A stretch of DNA of 17,528 nucleotides from Elusimicrobiota bacterium (GCA_016206405.1 JACQRQ010000054.1:1-17528), one strand, 5' to 3'; shown: positions 7,096-14,908, numbered from the stretch's first letter. Notes: a model not told the origin generated them from the sequence alone. Translations and numbers: made by a program.

Positions 7096-7374
7096 ATGCT
7101 CCGCATCAAGATTGAGAAAGCGACGGATGAACTCCTTGAGCAGTTGCGCACGGAGACCTGGAATATGTGGAGTTGCGAACCCTCGGAGTTTCAGTGGGAG
7201 TATCCCGAGGAGGAAATTTGCCACATTTTGGAGGGACGCGCGGAAATCACCACGCCGGACTGCACCGTGGAGATTCGCCAAGGGGACATCGTGACTTTCC
7301 CCAAAGGCCTTAAATGCGCATGGAAGGTCTACGAACCCATCCATAAAGTGTACGCCTTCCGAGGCAATCTATAG
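7096..7374 (+). CDS. Small cupin-domain protein (Cupin_3 type)
   Basis: This 92-residue single-cupin protein contains WEYPEEEICHILEGRAEI (35-51 approx.) and GDIVTFPKGLKCAWKV (63-78), the two conserved strands of the Cupin_3/DUF861 group related to ureidoglycine aminohydrolase. The usual metal-binding His set is incomplete; only H43 and H83 are present, so an enzymatic role is uncertain. AAGGAGG stands 6 nt before the ATG. It is probably third in the sigma/anti-sigma operon, which suggests a stress-related role, but the link is positional only. Its TAG stop lies inside the palindrome CTATAG, shared with the stop of the convergent TPR gene. Confidence 0.88.
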   Translation: MLRIKIEKATDELLEQLRTETWNMWSCEPSEFQWEYPEEEICHILEGRAEITTPDCTVEIRQGDIVTFPKGLKCAWKVYEPIHKVYAFRGNL

Positions 7375-8130
7375 CCCCCCGCCGCCTTGGCTCGCCTGCG
7401 CTAGAAAACCTTCCGTATCGTCGTTAAACGACTCTAGATCCTCATCTCCCTCAGTTCCGGCGGACTTCTGCAATTCCCGCGCCTGCCCGCAGCCTTTGTC
7501 GTCGCCCAATTCGCAGGTCTTCTTGAAGTAAGCGATAGCTTGCCGAAGGTCGCCCCGCTGCGCGGAGGCGATTGCCGCGCCGTAATAGGCCCGCGACTCC
7601 CGCGTGCTGCGCGACACCGCGGCATGGTAGCCGGGATCGATTTCTACGGCTTTCTGGAAGTGCAAAATCGCTTCTTTAAAATCCCCCTTGTCGTCCAGAG
7701 CCAAACCCAGGTCGAAATGCGCCTTGGCATCATTGGGATCGATCTCAAGCGCGCTGCGGAACTGAAATATGGCCTCATTGAGCCGGTCCTGCATATAGAA
7801 GGCGATGCCCATGTTGATAAAGGCCTTGGCGTTGCGCGGGTCCATTTCCAGGGATTTGCGGTAGTTCTTGAGGGCCTCCTCGAAATTCCCTTTCTTCTGA
7901 AATTCGACGCCTTGGTTGTAGTGCAATTGGGCGTAACTCAACTTGCCGCGCTCTGAGCCGGCCGCCGCTTCCAGAGGAGAAATAAATTCCCCGGAGCGCT
8001 TTTTCTGAGCCGATGCGGCGGTGATTTTTTCAAGTTGATCCCAGAAGCCGGCGCAATAGCCGGGGGCCTCAAGGGTGAAAAGAACGGCGGCGAGAGCCAG
8101 CGCGCCCAAAACGTCCCATAGCTTCTTCAT
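7369..8130 (-). CDS. Exported TPR protein with C-terminal Cys motif
   Basis: This is a 253-residue protein. The ATG at 8130 begins a clear signal peptide (MKKLWDVLG plus a hydrophobic stretch, possible cleavage after GYCA at 24-27), so it is preferred to the TTG at 8160. Three canonical TPRs cover about 68-169. A fourth, more divergent unit (181-214) ends in CELGDDKGCGQAREL. The same C-terminal motif ends the larger TPR protein upstream (8447-9952), so the two are paralogues. The acidic tail (residues 225-253) ends in a Gly run. TPRs act as protein-protein scaffolds, here presumably in the periplasm. No good ribosome site is seen; it lies 85 nt after the small membrane gene and is probably the last gene of the operon. 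Confidence 0.87.
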   Translation of the reverse strand: MKKLWDVLGALALAAVLFTLEAPGYCAGFWDQLEKITAASAQKKRSGEFISPLEAAAGSERGKLSYAQLHYNQGVEFQKKGNFEEALKNYRKSLEMDPRNAKAFINMGIAFYMQDRLNEAIFQFRSALEIDPNDAKAHFDLGLALDDKGDFKEAILHFQKAVEIDPGYHAAVSRSTRESRAYYGAAIASAQRGDLRQAIAYFKKTCELGDDKGCGQARELQKSAGTEGDEDLESFNDDTEGFLAQASQGGGGL

Positions 8131-8215
8131 AAAAGAAGCATACCGGACGAAAGTGGACAAAAACTTTCAGAATGCCTAAATTATTCTTAAACCTGAATTC
8201 TGCAGTTGAGGCGGG

Positions 8216-8434
8216 TTACCGCAGACGCCAGAGCAAGCCCAGCAGCAGCGGCAATACCGCCAGCATGACCCATTCGGACGTCTTGGAAAGCGGAACTTTG
8301 AAGATATCCTGCAGGGTCAGAGCGGCGGCGCAAGCGCCCAGCAAAATGGTCAAAAAGACGGTCATTTCCCCGGCGCTGATTTCTCTCGGAGATTCTCCCA
8401 ATTCGGGTTTCTTGGCTTTCGGTTCCATAATCAA
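8216..8434 (-). CDS. Small two-helix membrane protein
   Basis: This 72-residue protein has a charged N-terminus (1-23) and two hydrophobic helices at about 24-44 and 54-69, ending in LWRLR. I recognise no family. A TTG at 8434 is chosen because GGAG stands 7 nt upstream; the ATG at 8428 would give 70 residues but is 13 nt from GGAG. The ribosome site begins right after the stop of the preceding TPR gene (12-nt gap), so it is co-transcribed and sits between two TPR paralogues, which suggests it may serve as their membrane partner. Confidence 0.7.
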   Translation of the reverse strand: MIMEPKAKKPELGESPREISAGEMTVFLTILLGACAAALTLQDIFKVPLSKTSEWVMLAVLPLLLGLLWRLR

Positions 8435-8446
8435 ATGATCGCTCCT

Positions 8447-9952
8447 CTATCGCGAACGCTCTCCCAGTCTCCGCGCTTGGCCGCAGCCGCGGCGGTCGCC
8501 CAGCTCGCAGTTTTTCCGGTAGTGTTCCACGGCCTTGAGGATATCGCCTTTCTCCTCATACGCCGCCGCAAGATTGAAATGCGCCGTCCGGTCCTTCGGG
8601 CTGAGCTCCAAGGCTTTGAGATACTGCGCGATGGCCTCCTGCAGGCGGCCCGTGGTCTTGAGAGCCACGCCGAGGTTGTTGTGAGCGTCCCCGTAGCCCG
8701 GGTCGATTTCGACCGCCCGCCGGTATTGCTCGATGGCCTCCGCCAGACGGCCTTGCTCCTTGAGGATATTGCCCAGGTTGCTGTGCGCCGGAGCGTAGCC
8801 CGGCTTGAGCTCGATGGCTTTCAGGTAATGTCTGGAAGCATCGTCCAGGCGTCCCTGCGCCTTCAGAGAATTGCCCAGATTGTAATGGGCCAGCGCGTGT
8901 CCCGGAACTTTTTCCAGCGCCGCGCGGTATTGGGCCGTCGCCTCATCCAAACGTCCCTGCTCTTTAAGAACCAAACCGAGATTATTGTGCGCGTCGGCGT
9001 AATCCGGGTTGATTGTGATCGCCTTGCTAAAATGCGCCGCCGCCTCATCCAGACGGCGCAGGCCCTGAAACGCCAAGCCCATATTGTTATGCGCGTCCGC
9101 GCGCCGGTCGTCGCGTTCGATCGTCTTGCCGTAATGCGATATCGCCTCCGCAAAACGTTCCTTTTCATAAAGAGAGTTTCCGAGATTAAAATGGGCGTTG
9201 GGGTCGCCCGGATCGATTTCAAGGGCTTTTTGGTAATGCCGCGTCGCCTCCTCCAAACGCCCCAGGCGGATCAACGTGTTGCCGAGGTTGTTGTGAACGA
9301 CGGCGTCGCGGGGCTTATTTTCAAAAGCCTTCTCGAAATGCGCGGCGGCCTCCGTAAAACGGCCCTTGGCGTAGAACGCGTTGCCCAAATGATATTGAGT
9401 GTCGGTGTCAAACGGCGCGGTCTTGAGGACCTCCCTATAGTGGATTATGGCCTCGTCCCAAAGCCCCTTTCTGGCCAGGGCATTGGCCATGTTGACATGC
9501 ACCATGGCGTCGTTCGGGTTTAACTCAAGCGCCCGCTGGAAGTGCCGGAGCGCGTCCTCCACACGGCCCAGGGCGCCCAAGGAAACTCCGAGGAGATTGT
9601 GGGCCGTGGCGTCGCGCGAATTGAGCGCGACCGCTTTTTCAAAATGCGCCTGGGACTCGCGCAAACGGCCCGCGCGGTAAAGCGCCGTCCCAAACTCCAA
9701 ATGGGCCATGAAAAAATTGGGATTTAAGTCCAACGCCTTGAGGATGGTCTTGTCATCCGGGTCCTTGCCGCCCGCAATCCAGAGCTCCAGGATGGACTCC
9801 GCGTCGGCGGGGCGCGCAGGGACTGAAGCCGACGGCGTGGCGCGTTCAGTGCGGGATTCCGCGGGGACGGGCGGGCGGACGGCGCTTTTGGGCGCGGCGC
9901 AGGCCGCGGCCAAAAAGAGCGACAGGGAGACGCGCAGCGGGATTGCCCTCAT
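8447..9952 (-). CDS. Exported protein with twelve tandem TPRs
   Basis: This is a 501-residue protein. The N-terminus (MRAIPLRVSLSLFLAAACAA) is a signal peptide; C18 could be a lipidation site, though the lipobox AAAC is imperfect. A Pro/Ala-rich linker (about 20-50) precedes twelve uninterrupted 34-residue TPRs filling residues 83-490, most opening AHxNLG and carrying GRLxEA. An 11-residue tail follows. The last repeat ends CELGDRRGCGQAR, shared with the TPR protein at 7369-8130. An array this regular should form a continuous superhelix for binding a long or multimeric partner. The ATG at 9952 overlaps the upstream dehydrogenase stop as ATGA, so a start at 10027 is rejected. Confidence 0.92.
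   Translation of the reverse strand: MRAIPLRVSLSLFLAAACAAPKSAVRPPVPAESRTERATPSASVPARPADAESILELWIAGGKDPDDKTILKALDLNPNFFMAHLEFGTALYRAGRLRESQAHFEKAVALNSRDATAHNLLGVSLGALGRVEDALRHFQRALELNPNDAMVHVNMANALARKGLWDEAIIHYREVLKTAPFDTDTQYHLGNAFYAKGRFTEAAAHFEKAFENKPRDAVVHNNLGNTLIRLGRLEEATRHYQKALEIDPGDPNAHFNLGNSLYEKERFAEAISHYGKTIERDDRRADAHNNMGLAFQGLRRLDEAAAHFSKAITINPDYADAHNNLGLVLKEQGRLDEATAQYRAALEKVPGHALAHYNLGNSLKAQGRLDDASRHYLKAIELKPGYAPAHSNLGNILKEQGRLAEAIEQYRRAVEIDPGYGDAHNNLGVALKTTGRLQEAIAQYLKALELSPKDRTAHFNLAAAYEEKGDILKAVEHYRKNCELGDRRGCGQARRLGERSR
8483..9706 (-). repeat. Tandem 102-bp periodicity, twelve TPR-coding units
   Basis: The coding sequence for residues 83-490 of the large TPR protein is exactly twelve units of 34 codons with no indels. 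Units 5-11 look most alike (AHNNLG, GRLDEA, IDPGYxD), consistent with internal duplication. The repeat also keeps one opposite-strand frame free of stops for about 1 kb. Confidence 0.85.
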
Positions 9953-11577
9953 TTTTCCGCCATGAAGGGGTAGCGGTAATCGCGCGCCGGGGTGAAGTTT
10001 TCCTTGACGCTTCTGGCCGTCACCCATCGCAGAAGATTCAGGTAGCTGCCGGCCTTGTCGTTGGTCCCCGACGCGCGGCCCCCTCCGAAAGGCTGCTGGT
10101 CCACGACGGCGCCCGTGGGTTTGTCGTTGATATAGAAATTGCCGGCGGCATAAGTCAGCGTGCGCAGCGCCGTCAATATCGCGCGCCGGTCGCCGGCAAA
10201 AATCGCCCCCGTCAGCGCGTAGGGCGAGGTCTCATCGCAGAGCCGCAGCGTTTCCTCATAGCGCTTATCCTCATACACGAATGCGGTCAATACCGGGCCG
10301 AAAATTTCCTCCTGCATGGTCTTGAAGCGGGGAACCTTCGCCTCGATGAGAGCGGGGCGGATGAAATATCCCCTGCGGTCATCGCACTCGCCGCCGCAAA
10401 CAACGGCCGCGTCCGAAGAAGCCCCGGCATATTGGATTATCCCCCGTATTTTTTCAAACTGGGCCCGGTCGATGACCGCGTTCATGAAATTGCGAAAATC
10501 CTCAACGCCGCCCACGCGGATGGAGGCGATTTCCTCGATCAGCCTTTTTTTGAGCTTCGGCCATAGGGAACGCGGAACATAGAGCCTGGACGCCGCCGAG
10601 CATTTTTGGCCCTGGTACTCGTACGCCCCCCGGACGCACGCCGCGACGAGAGCTTCCAACTCCGCGCTCGGATGGGCGAAGATGAAATCTTTGCCGCCCG
10701 TCTCTCCCACGATGCGGGGATAGCCGCGGTAGCGGCGGATATTTTTTCCCACCGCGGACCACATGTCCTGAAAGACTTCCGTGCTCCCCGTAAAATGAAT
10801 GCCCGCCAGGTCCGGGTGGGAGAGCGCCGCCTCCGCCACATCCCGGCCCGGAGCCGCGACCATGTTGATGACTCCGGCGGGCAATCCCGCGGCTTGAAGA
10901 AGCCTCATAATGAAATGCGCGGTGTAAACCGCGGCGGACGCCGGCTTCCAGACGACGGTATTGCCCATGAGCGCGGGGGCGGCCGGCAGATTGCCGGCGA
11001 TGGAGGTGAAATTAAACGGCGTCACCGCGAGGACGAAGCCTTCCAAGGGACGGTATTGCGCGTAGTTCCAGGTTCCCCGGGAGGATGCAGGCTGATCCGA
11101 GTAAATTTTTTCGGCGAAAGCGGCGTTGAAGCGAAAAAAATCGATAAGCTCGCAAGCCGCGTCGATTTCGGCCTGAAACGCGTTCTTGCTCTGGCAGAGC
11201 ATGGTCGCGGCGTTGAGTGTGGACCGCCATGGGCCAGCCAAGAGGTCGGCCGCCTTCAAGAAAACCGCCGCGCGGGCCTCCCACGGCATGGCGGCCCAAT
11301 CTTTAGAGGCTTTTTGCGCCGCCAGCGCGGCCTCGCGCACCTGCTTTGCGCCGGCCTGATGGTAGCGTCCAAGCTCCGCGCGATGGTCGTGCGGCGGCCG
11401 GCAGGCGATCAAGTTTCCGGTCCGGACCTCCTTGGACCCGATGGTGTTGGGAATATCCGCGCGCTGGGATTTCAGCTCGGCGAGCTTGGCCGCGAGCTCG
11501 GATTTCTCCGGCGATTTGGGAGCGTAGCTCAAGACCGGCTCGTTGGCCGGCTTGGGAACCAACACGGCGCCGTGCAT
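9949..11577 (-). CDS. pruA: L-glutamate gamma-semialdehyde (pyrroline-5-carboxylate) dehydrogenase, ALDH4A1 type
   Basis: This 542-residue aldehyde dehydrogenase oxidises glutamate semialdehyde to glutamate with NAD+, the last step of proline and arginine breakdown. The catalytic set is visible: C326 in EYQGQKCSAAS, E292 in GETGGKDF, N189 in TPFNF, and the EEIFGPVL motif at 423-430. The N-terminal ANEPVLSY, the AEIDAACELIDFFRFNA stretch and the C-terminal NFYINDKPTGAVV and GQ/QQPFGG-RASGTNDK segments follow mitochondrial ALDH4A1 closely over full length, so the specificity call is firm. No proline dehydrogenase domain is fused or adjacent. TTAAGGG precedes the ATG, 8 nt after the LOG gene stop. 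Its stop overlaps the TPR gene start. Confidence 0.95.
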   Translation of the reverse strand: MHGAVLVPKPANEPVLSYAPKSPEKSELAAKLAELKSQRADIPNTIGSKEVRTGNLIACRPPHDHRAELGRYHQAGAKQVREAALAAQKASKDWAAMPWEARAAVFLKAADLLAGPWRSTLNAATMLCQSKNAFQAEIDAACELIDFFRFNAAFAEKIYSDQPASSRGTWNYAQYRPLEGFVLAVTPFNFTSIAGNLPAAPALMGNTVVWKPASAAVYTAHFIMRLLQAAGLPAGVINMVAAPGRDVAEAALSHPDLAGIHFTGSTEVFQDMWSAVGKNIRRYRGYPRIVGETGGKDFIFAHPSAELEALVAACVRGAYEYQGQKCSAASRLYVPRSLWPKLKKRLIEEIASIRVGGVEDFRNFMNAVIDRAQFEKIRGIIQYAGASSDAAVVCGGECDDRRGYFIRPALIEAKVPRFKTMQEEIFGPVLTAFVYEDKRYEETLRLCDETSPYALTGAIFAGDRRAILTALRTLTYAAGNFYINDKPTGAVVDQQPFGGGRASGTNDKAGSYLNLLRWVTARSVKENFTPARDYRYPFMAEK

Positions 11578-11585
11578 GCTAGCCC

Positions 11586-12449
11586 TTAATCCCCCCTTTT
11601 AAGAATCAAATTCTTGTTGTCGGCGTTTTTATAAAATTCATCGATGATTTTGATCGCTTCCTCGGCCTTGTCCACCAAGGAAAAAATATCCGCTTCGCCG
11701 CGGCGAACCATGCCCGTTTCGATCAAAAAATCGAAATTAATCAGCTTCGTCCAAAAGTCCCGCCCCACCAAAATCACGGGATAGCGGTGCTGCTTGCCCG
11801 TTTGAATCAAAGTGAGCGACTCGAAGAGCTCATCCATGGTGCCGAACCCGCCCGGGAAAACCACCAGGGCCCGGGAGCGGATCAAGAAATGCATTTTCCG
11901 TATGGCGAAGTAATTGAACTGGAAGCACAGGCCGGGAGTGATGTAGGGGTTGGGTTCCTGTTCCGCCGGCAAGGTGATGGTGTGGCCGATGGTTTTGGCG
12001 CCCGACTCGAAGGCGCCCCGGTTGGCCGCCTCCATGATGCCGGGCCCGCCGCCGGTCACGATGAAATAACGCCGGCCGTCCGGCGCCTTGAGCCTCGACA
12101 AAAGGCCCGCAAATTTGCGGGCTTCATCGTAATATTTGGACATTTGCAGCGCGCGCCTGGCGGCCGCCAGCGCGTCATGGGTGTGGCGGTCGCCCCGGCC
12201 GTTTTTGAGCTTGTCCTTGCTTTCGGCGATTTGGGCCAAGGCCTGTTCCCGGGCCATAATGCGGGCGCTTCCAAATACGGCCACCGTATGCTGCACGCCT
12301 TGGCGCTGCAAAATTCTCTCAGGCTTGAGGAGCTCAAGCTGCAGCCGGACCGGACGCAAAGCGCGCGCTTTAAGCAATCCCAAATCCTCGGACGCCTTGA
12401 TGTAAGAATAGGAGCTCTTTAAGATGTCGACTCGCTGCCGGTTATTCAT
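11586..12449 (-). CDS. LOG-family (TIGR00730-like) Rossmann-fold nucleotide-binding protein
   Basis: This 287-residue protein has both signature motifs: GGGPGIMEA (133-141) and PGGFGTMDELFE (199-210), with GSAR at 60-63. LOG enzymes are phosphoribohydrolases that cleave nucleoside monophosphates to base and ribose 5-phosphate; many were once labelled lysine decarboxylase. This one is longer than the minimal LOG (about 180-200), with about 55 extra N-terminal residues and a basic helical insert near 70-125. The ATG at 12449 overlaps the preceding DUF885 stop as ATGA; a GTG at 12461 is the alternative. The substrate is unknown. Confidence 0.9.
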   Translation of the reverse strand: MNNRQRVDILKSSYSYIKASEDLGLLKARALRPVRLQLELLKPERILQRQGVQHTVAVFGSARIMAREQALAQIAESKDKLKNGRGDRHTHDALAAARRALQMSKYYDEARKFAGLLSRLKAPDGRRYFIVTGGGPGIMEAANRGAFESGAKTIGHTITLPAEQEPNPYITPGLCFQFNYFAIRKMHFLIRSRALVVFPGGFGTMDELFESLTLIQTGKQHRYPVILVGRDFWTKLINFDFLIETGMVRRGEADIFSLVDKAEEAIKIIDEFYKNADNKNLILKRGD

Positions 12450-14098
12450 AGTTTCATCCACTGCGGAGGCACGGGGCCCATGCCTAACAGCCGTTCGTGA
12501 AATTCGGCCTCATCGAGCGCGCCGTCCCGCGCGCGCAGGAAAGCGCTTTTGAGCGCCTCAATCTGCCGCTTCCCAAAAAAATAGGTGATCGCTTGCGTCG
12601 GCCATTTGCCGTAACGGAATATCTCTCCCTTGGCGACCGGCGGCGGCGCGAAGGCGTATTTTACAAAATAGCGGGCCGCCTCGGCTCTGCTCATGGCGCC
12701 CGAATGCAGCCCGATATCCACCACCACGCGGGCCGCCCGCCAAGCCTGGGCCGCCCATTGAAACAACTCCTCTTCCGGGCTGAAAAACCCGTGCCGGCGC
12801 ATCAACTCCTCGGCGTAATGCGCGTAGCCCTCGATGTTGAGGCTCGTCGAGTAATTTCGCGGATCGCCCTGAAAAAACCTCACGGCCGGCGGCTTGCGGC
12901 GCGAGTTTTGCCACAGGAAGAACTGCATGTCATGCCCTGGAAAGGCTTCATGCGCCGCCGTGCTCGCGGCGTGATAGCGGCCGTGCGCCCTCAGGCGCCC
13001 GGCGTCCCCCCGGCCGGGCGCGACGAAGAAATATCCGCGGCGGGCGGCATTGAAAGGCGAAGCCGGAAAATAGCAGGCGGTGGTGATGGCGTCTCCCATG
13101 GAAGCGGGCGCGGGCAGCACCTGCAGCCGGTAGCGCGGCAGCTTCTTAAAAAGTCCCAGGCGCAGGACAAAACGCCGGCACCGGTCCGTCAAGCGCCGGT
13201 AGAGTTTAAAAAGCTCCTTGTCGTCGCGCGGATAATCCGCCTCCAGCTTTCGCATCAGCCGCTCCAGAGAAGCGCCGCGGTCCAGCTTGCGCGCGACGAC
13301 GCGCATTTCGGCGTGGATGCGCTCCAGGCTCTCCCGGGCCACGGCGGCCAGTTTCTCAAGCGGCGCGGCGATCCCCAAAGCCGTTTGCACCCGCCAGCGG
13401 TATTCCTCCGCGCCGATCGCGTAGCGCTCGCCCGCGGCAGGCAGCAAAACTTTTTCGACGATGAGGCGGAGCCTTTCGACGGACTCGGCGGCCGCCGCGC
13501 CCGCGGCGCCGAGGCGCACCGTCAGCTTCTTTTCCGAGCGCGTCCCCAGTTTCGCCAGGGCCCTTGCGCCGACGCCTTCCAAACGCAAGGAGATCGCCCT
13601 CAGGCAGCGTGCCAAGTCATACAAGGCGCTGCGGTCGTAAGGCAGGCGCGCGAAATCCCGGGAAGCGGCGTTGACCCCGAGTTGGTCCACAAACGCGGGG
13701 AGCCGCTCCAATCGCTCCGCCAGCGTCCGCCAATCGGCGCGGGTGCGGGCGCAGATTTCCTGAAACAGCAAAGTCTCGTCAAGCTGAAAAACATGCTCCA
13801 GGTCGGAGGCGTGCTCCGGCCTGGTAACGAGAAGGTGCAGATTGAAGCGGCACATGGACTCAATCTTGCGAAGATCGATGCGTTGGGCCTGCGCGGCAAT
13901 TCCCCGAGCGATTTCCTGCGAGGAACGCAATGACTCCCGGTAGAACGACGCCTGCCGCCGGAGGCTGGAAGGGGACAGGTCCTCCACAAGATGGTCGTAG
14001 CCCGCCAGCCCCACCCAAAAGGATTCCAGCGGCCGCAAGCGCAAATGGGCGTCGAGAAACGCGTTGATGAAACTCTCCGTCTTCCTTTGCATCATCAT
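12446..14098 (-). CDS. DUF885-family putative zinc metallopeptidase
   Basis: This protein has about 550 residues and is mostly helical. The HExxxGH motif, HEAFPGH (H383, E384, H389), and a downstream NIEGYAHYAEE (Glu E423) match the DUF885 signature, which resembles a zinc-binding peptidase site. No signal peptide is visible, so a cytosolic peptidase or carboxypeptidase-like role is likely; the substrate is unknown. The start lies among three consecutive ATG codons (14098, 14095, 14092) after a TTG at 14110, with no clear ribosome site. It is first in the operon leading to LOG, P5C dehydrogenase and the TPR genes. Peptide hydrolysis feeding proline/glutamate catabolism would make sense but is inference. 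Confidence 0.88.
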   Translation of the reverse strand: MMMQRKTESFINAFLDAHLRLRPLESFWVGLAGYDHLVEDLSPSSLRRQASFYRESLRSSQEIARGIAAQAQRIDLRKIESMCRFNLHLLVTRPEHASDLEHVFQLDETLLFQEICARTRADWRTLAERLERLPAFVDQLGVNAASRDFARLPYDRSALYDLARCLRAISLRLEGVGARALAKLGTRSEKKLTVRLGAAGAAAAESVERLRLIVEKVLLPAAGERYAIGAEEYRWRVQTALGIAAPLEKLAAVARESLERIHAEMRVVARKLDRGASLERLMRKLEADYPRDDKELFKLYRRLTDRCRRFVLRLGLFKKLPRYRLQVLPAPASMGDAITTACYFPASPFNAARRGYFFVAPGRGDAGRLRAHGRYHAASTAAHEAFPGHDMQFFLWQNSRRKPPAVRFFQGDPRNYSTSLNIEGYAHYAEELMRRHGFFSPEEELFQWAAQAWRAARVVVDIGLHSGAMSRAEAARYFVKYAFAPPPVAKGEIFRYGKWPTQAITYFFGKRQIEALKSAFLRARDGALDEAEFHERLLGMGPVPPQWMKL

Positions 14099-14132
14099 TT
14101 GCGTCTTCAAGCGCGCCCCCGCGCCGGCGGCG

Positions 14133-14161
14133 GTGACAAGAACCGGCGATTGTGATACAAT
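14133..14161 (+). promoter_or_regulatory. Promoter of the ABM-domain gene
   Basis: GTGACA (14133-14138) lies 17 nt from TACAAT (14156-14161), which is preceded by TGA and so forms an extended -10 (TGnTACAAT). This is the best-formed promoter in the window. Initiation near 14168 leaves a leader of about 18 nt. Confidence 0.6.
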
Positions 14162-14179
14162 TTCTCGTCGCAGCGAGAA
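14162..14179 (+). promoter_or_regulatory. Inverted repeat just after the ABM promoter -10
   Basis: TTCTCG-TCGCAG-CGAGAA is a perfect 6-bp inverted repeat with a 6-nt spacer, spanning the expected transcription start and leader. Position and symmetry suggest a repressor operator; a small leader hairpin is the alternative. Regulation is inferred only. Confidence 0.4.
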
Positions 14180-14185
14180 TGCAGC

Positions 14186-14506
14186 ATGGAAATCATCAAA
14201 ACAGCCGTATTTAAAGTGAAGCCGGATTCGCTCAACCGCGCCCAGGAGGCCATCCGCCGCTTCGTAAAGGCGGTCGATGAAAACGAGCCCGAAACTCTGC
14301 TCTACCTATCGCTTCAGGCCGCCAAGGACGAGACCTCTTTCATCCATTTCATGCGCTTCGCCTCCGAAGACGCGGAGGAATTCCACAAAAGCACCGAATG
14401 GGTCGTCAAATTCGCCCGCACGATCTACCCGCTCTGCGTCGAAGAGCCGCGCTTTCACCTCTACCGCGCCGTCGCCTGCGCCTCCCCCAAGGAAGGCCAG
14501 GTCTAA
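14186..14506 (+). CDS. ABM/YgiN-like monooxygenase-fold protein
   Basis: This 106-residue protein has the pattern of the antibiotic-biosynthesis-monooxygenase dimeric alpha/beta barrel: a first strand (IIKTAVFKVK), a helix (SLNRAQEAIRRFVKAVDENEP), then TLLYLSL, a FIHFMRFASEDAEEFHKST segment and a long helix. Related proteins include quinol monooxygenases (YgiN) and many uncharacterised stress or quinone-handling enzymes. No cofactor residues are diagnostic. The ribosome site is weak (GCGAGAA). It diverges from the DUF885 operon and ends 4 bp from the convergent response-regulator gene. Confidence 0.83.
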   Translation: MEIIKTAVFKVKPDSLNRAQEAIRRFVKAVDENEPETLLYLSLQAAKDETSFIHFMRFASEDAEEFHKSTEWVVKFARTIYPLCVEEPRFHLYRAVACASPKEGQV

Positions 14507-14510
14507 GGTC

Positions 14511-14894
14511 TCAAACGGCGCGCCTTCCCCCCGACAAAAGCTCCTCGACGGTTTCTTGAAACCGGTCCAAGTCCAACGGCTTGGGGATGAACCGCGTCTT
14601 GGCATCCTCAGGCAGCAGCGGCCGCACCTGCTCGGTGGGCAGCGCTGAAATGAAAATGATGGGAATATCGGCCGTCCGGGAGTCGTTCTGGAGCATTTTA
14701 TAGACGGTCGAGCCGTAGTGTTCCGGCATCAAGATGTCCATGACGATGAGCTGAGGGGTCTCTTGAAATGCCATCTGCCATGCGCCATAGCCGTCCTTGG
14801 CCAGAAGCACTTCGTGGCCGAAACTTTCCAATAAATCCGCCAGCAGGCGCCGGGTGCCCGCGTCGTCGTCAGCCACCAAAATGTGAGCGCTCAC
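14511..14894 (-). CDS. Single-domain response regulator (CheY-like)
   Basis: This 127-residue receiver domain has no output domain. The acidic pocket D9-D11, phospho-acceptor D53 (VMDILMP), S83 (FISAL) and K105 (PKPLD) are all present, so it should be phosphorylated by a histidine kinase; none is encoded nearby. It may act as a phospho-relay or bind a partner. The GTG start at 14894 is the only plausible one; no Shine-Dalgarno sequence precedes it. A perfect TATAAT lies 15 nt upstream, implying a very short leader. It diverges from the transglutaminase-like gene. Confidence 0.93.
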   Translation of the reverse strand: MSAHILVADDDAGTRRLLADLLESFGHEVLLAKDGYGAWQMAFQETPQLIVMDILMPEHYGSTVYKMLQNDSRTADIPIIFISALPTEQVRPLLPEDAKTRFIPKPLDLDRFQETVEELLSGGRRAV

Positions 14895-14908
14895 GCGGTT
14901 ATATTAAC

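Noticed and set aside
8435..9523. A 362-codon open frame on the plus strand, with a repeated Leu/Arg/Val-rich pattern
   Set aside because: It lies antisense to the twelve-TPR gene and its repeats mirror the 102-bp coding period. The TPR frame has family motifs, a signal peptide and operon context; the antisense frame has none.
9952..10027. Start of the large TPR protein at 10027
   Set aside because: It would overlap the dehydrogenase by 79 nt and place 25 residues before the signal peptide. The ATG at 9952 overlaps the upstream stop as ATGA.
10606..11589. A 327-codon plus-strand frame opposite the aldehyde dehydrogenase
   Set aside because: It is fully antisense to a gene with an intact catalytic set. 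Its composition is Arg/Gly-rich, typical of shadow frames in GC-rich DNA.
12497..13933. A 478-codon plus-strand frame opposite the DUF885 gene
   Set aside because: The minus-strand frame carries HEAFPGH and EGYAHYAE. The plus frame shows no domain and is rich in Arg, Gln and Gly.
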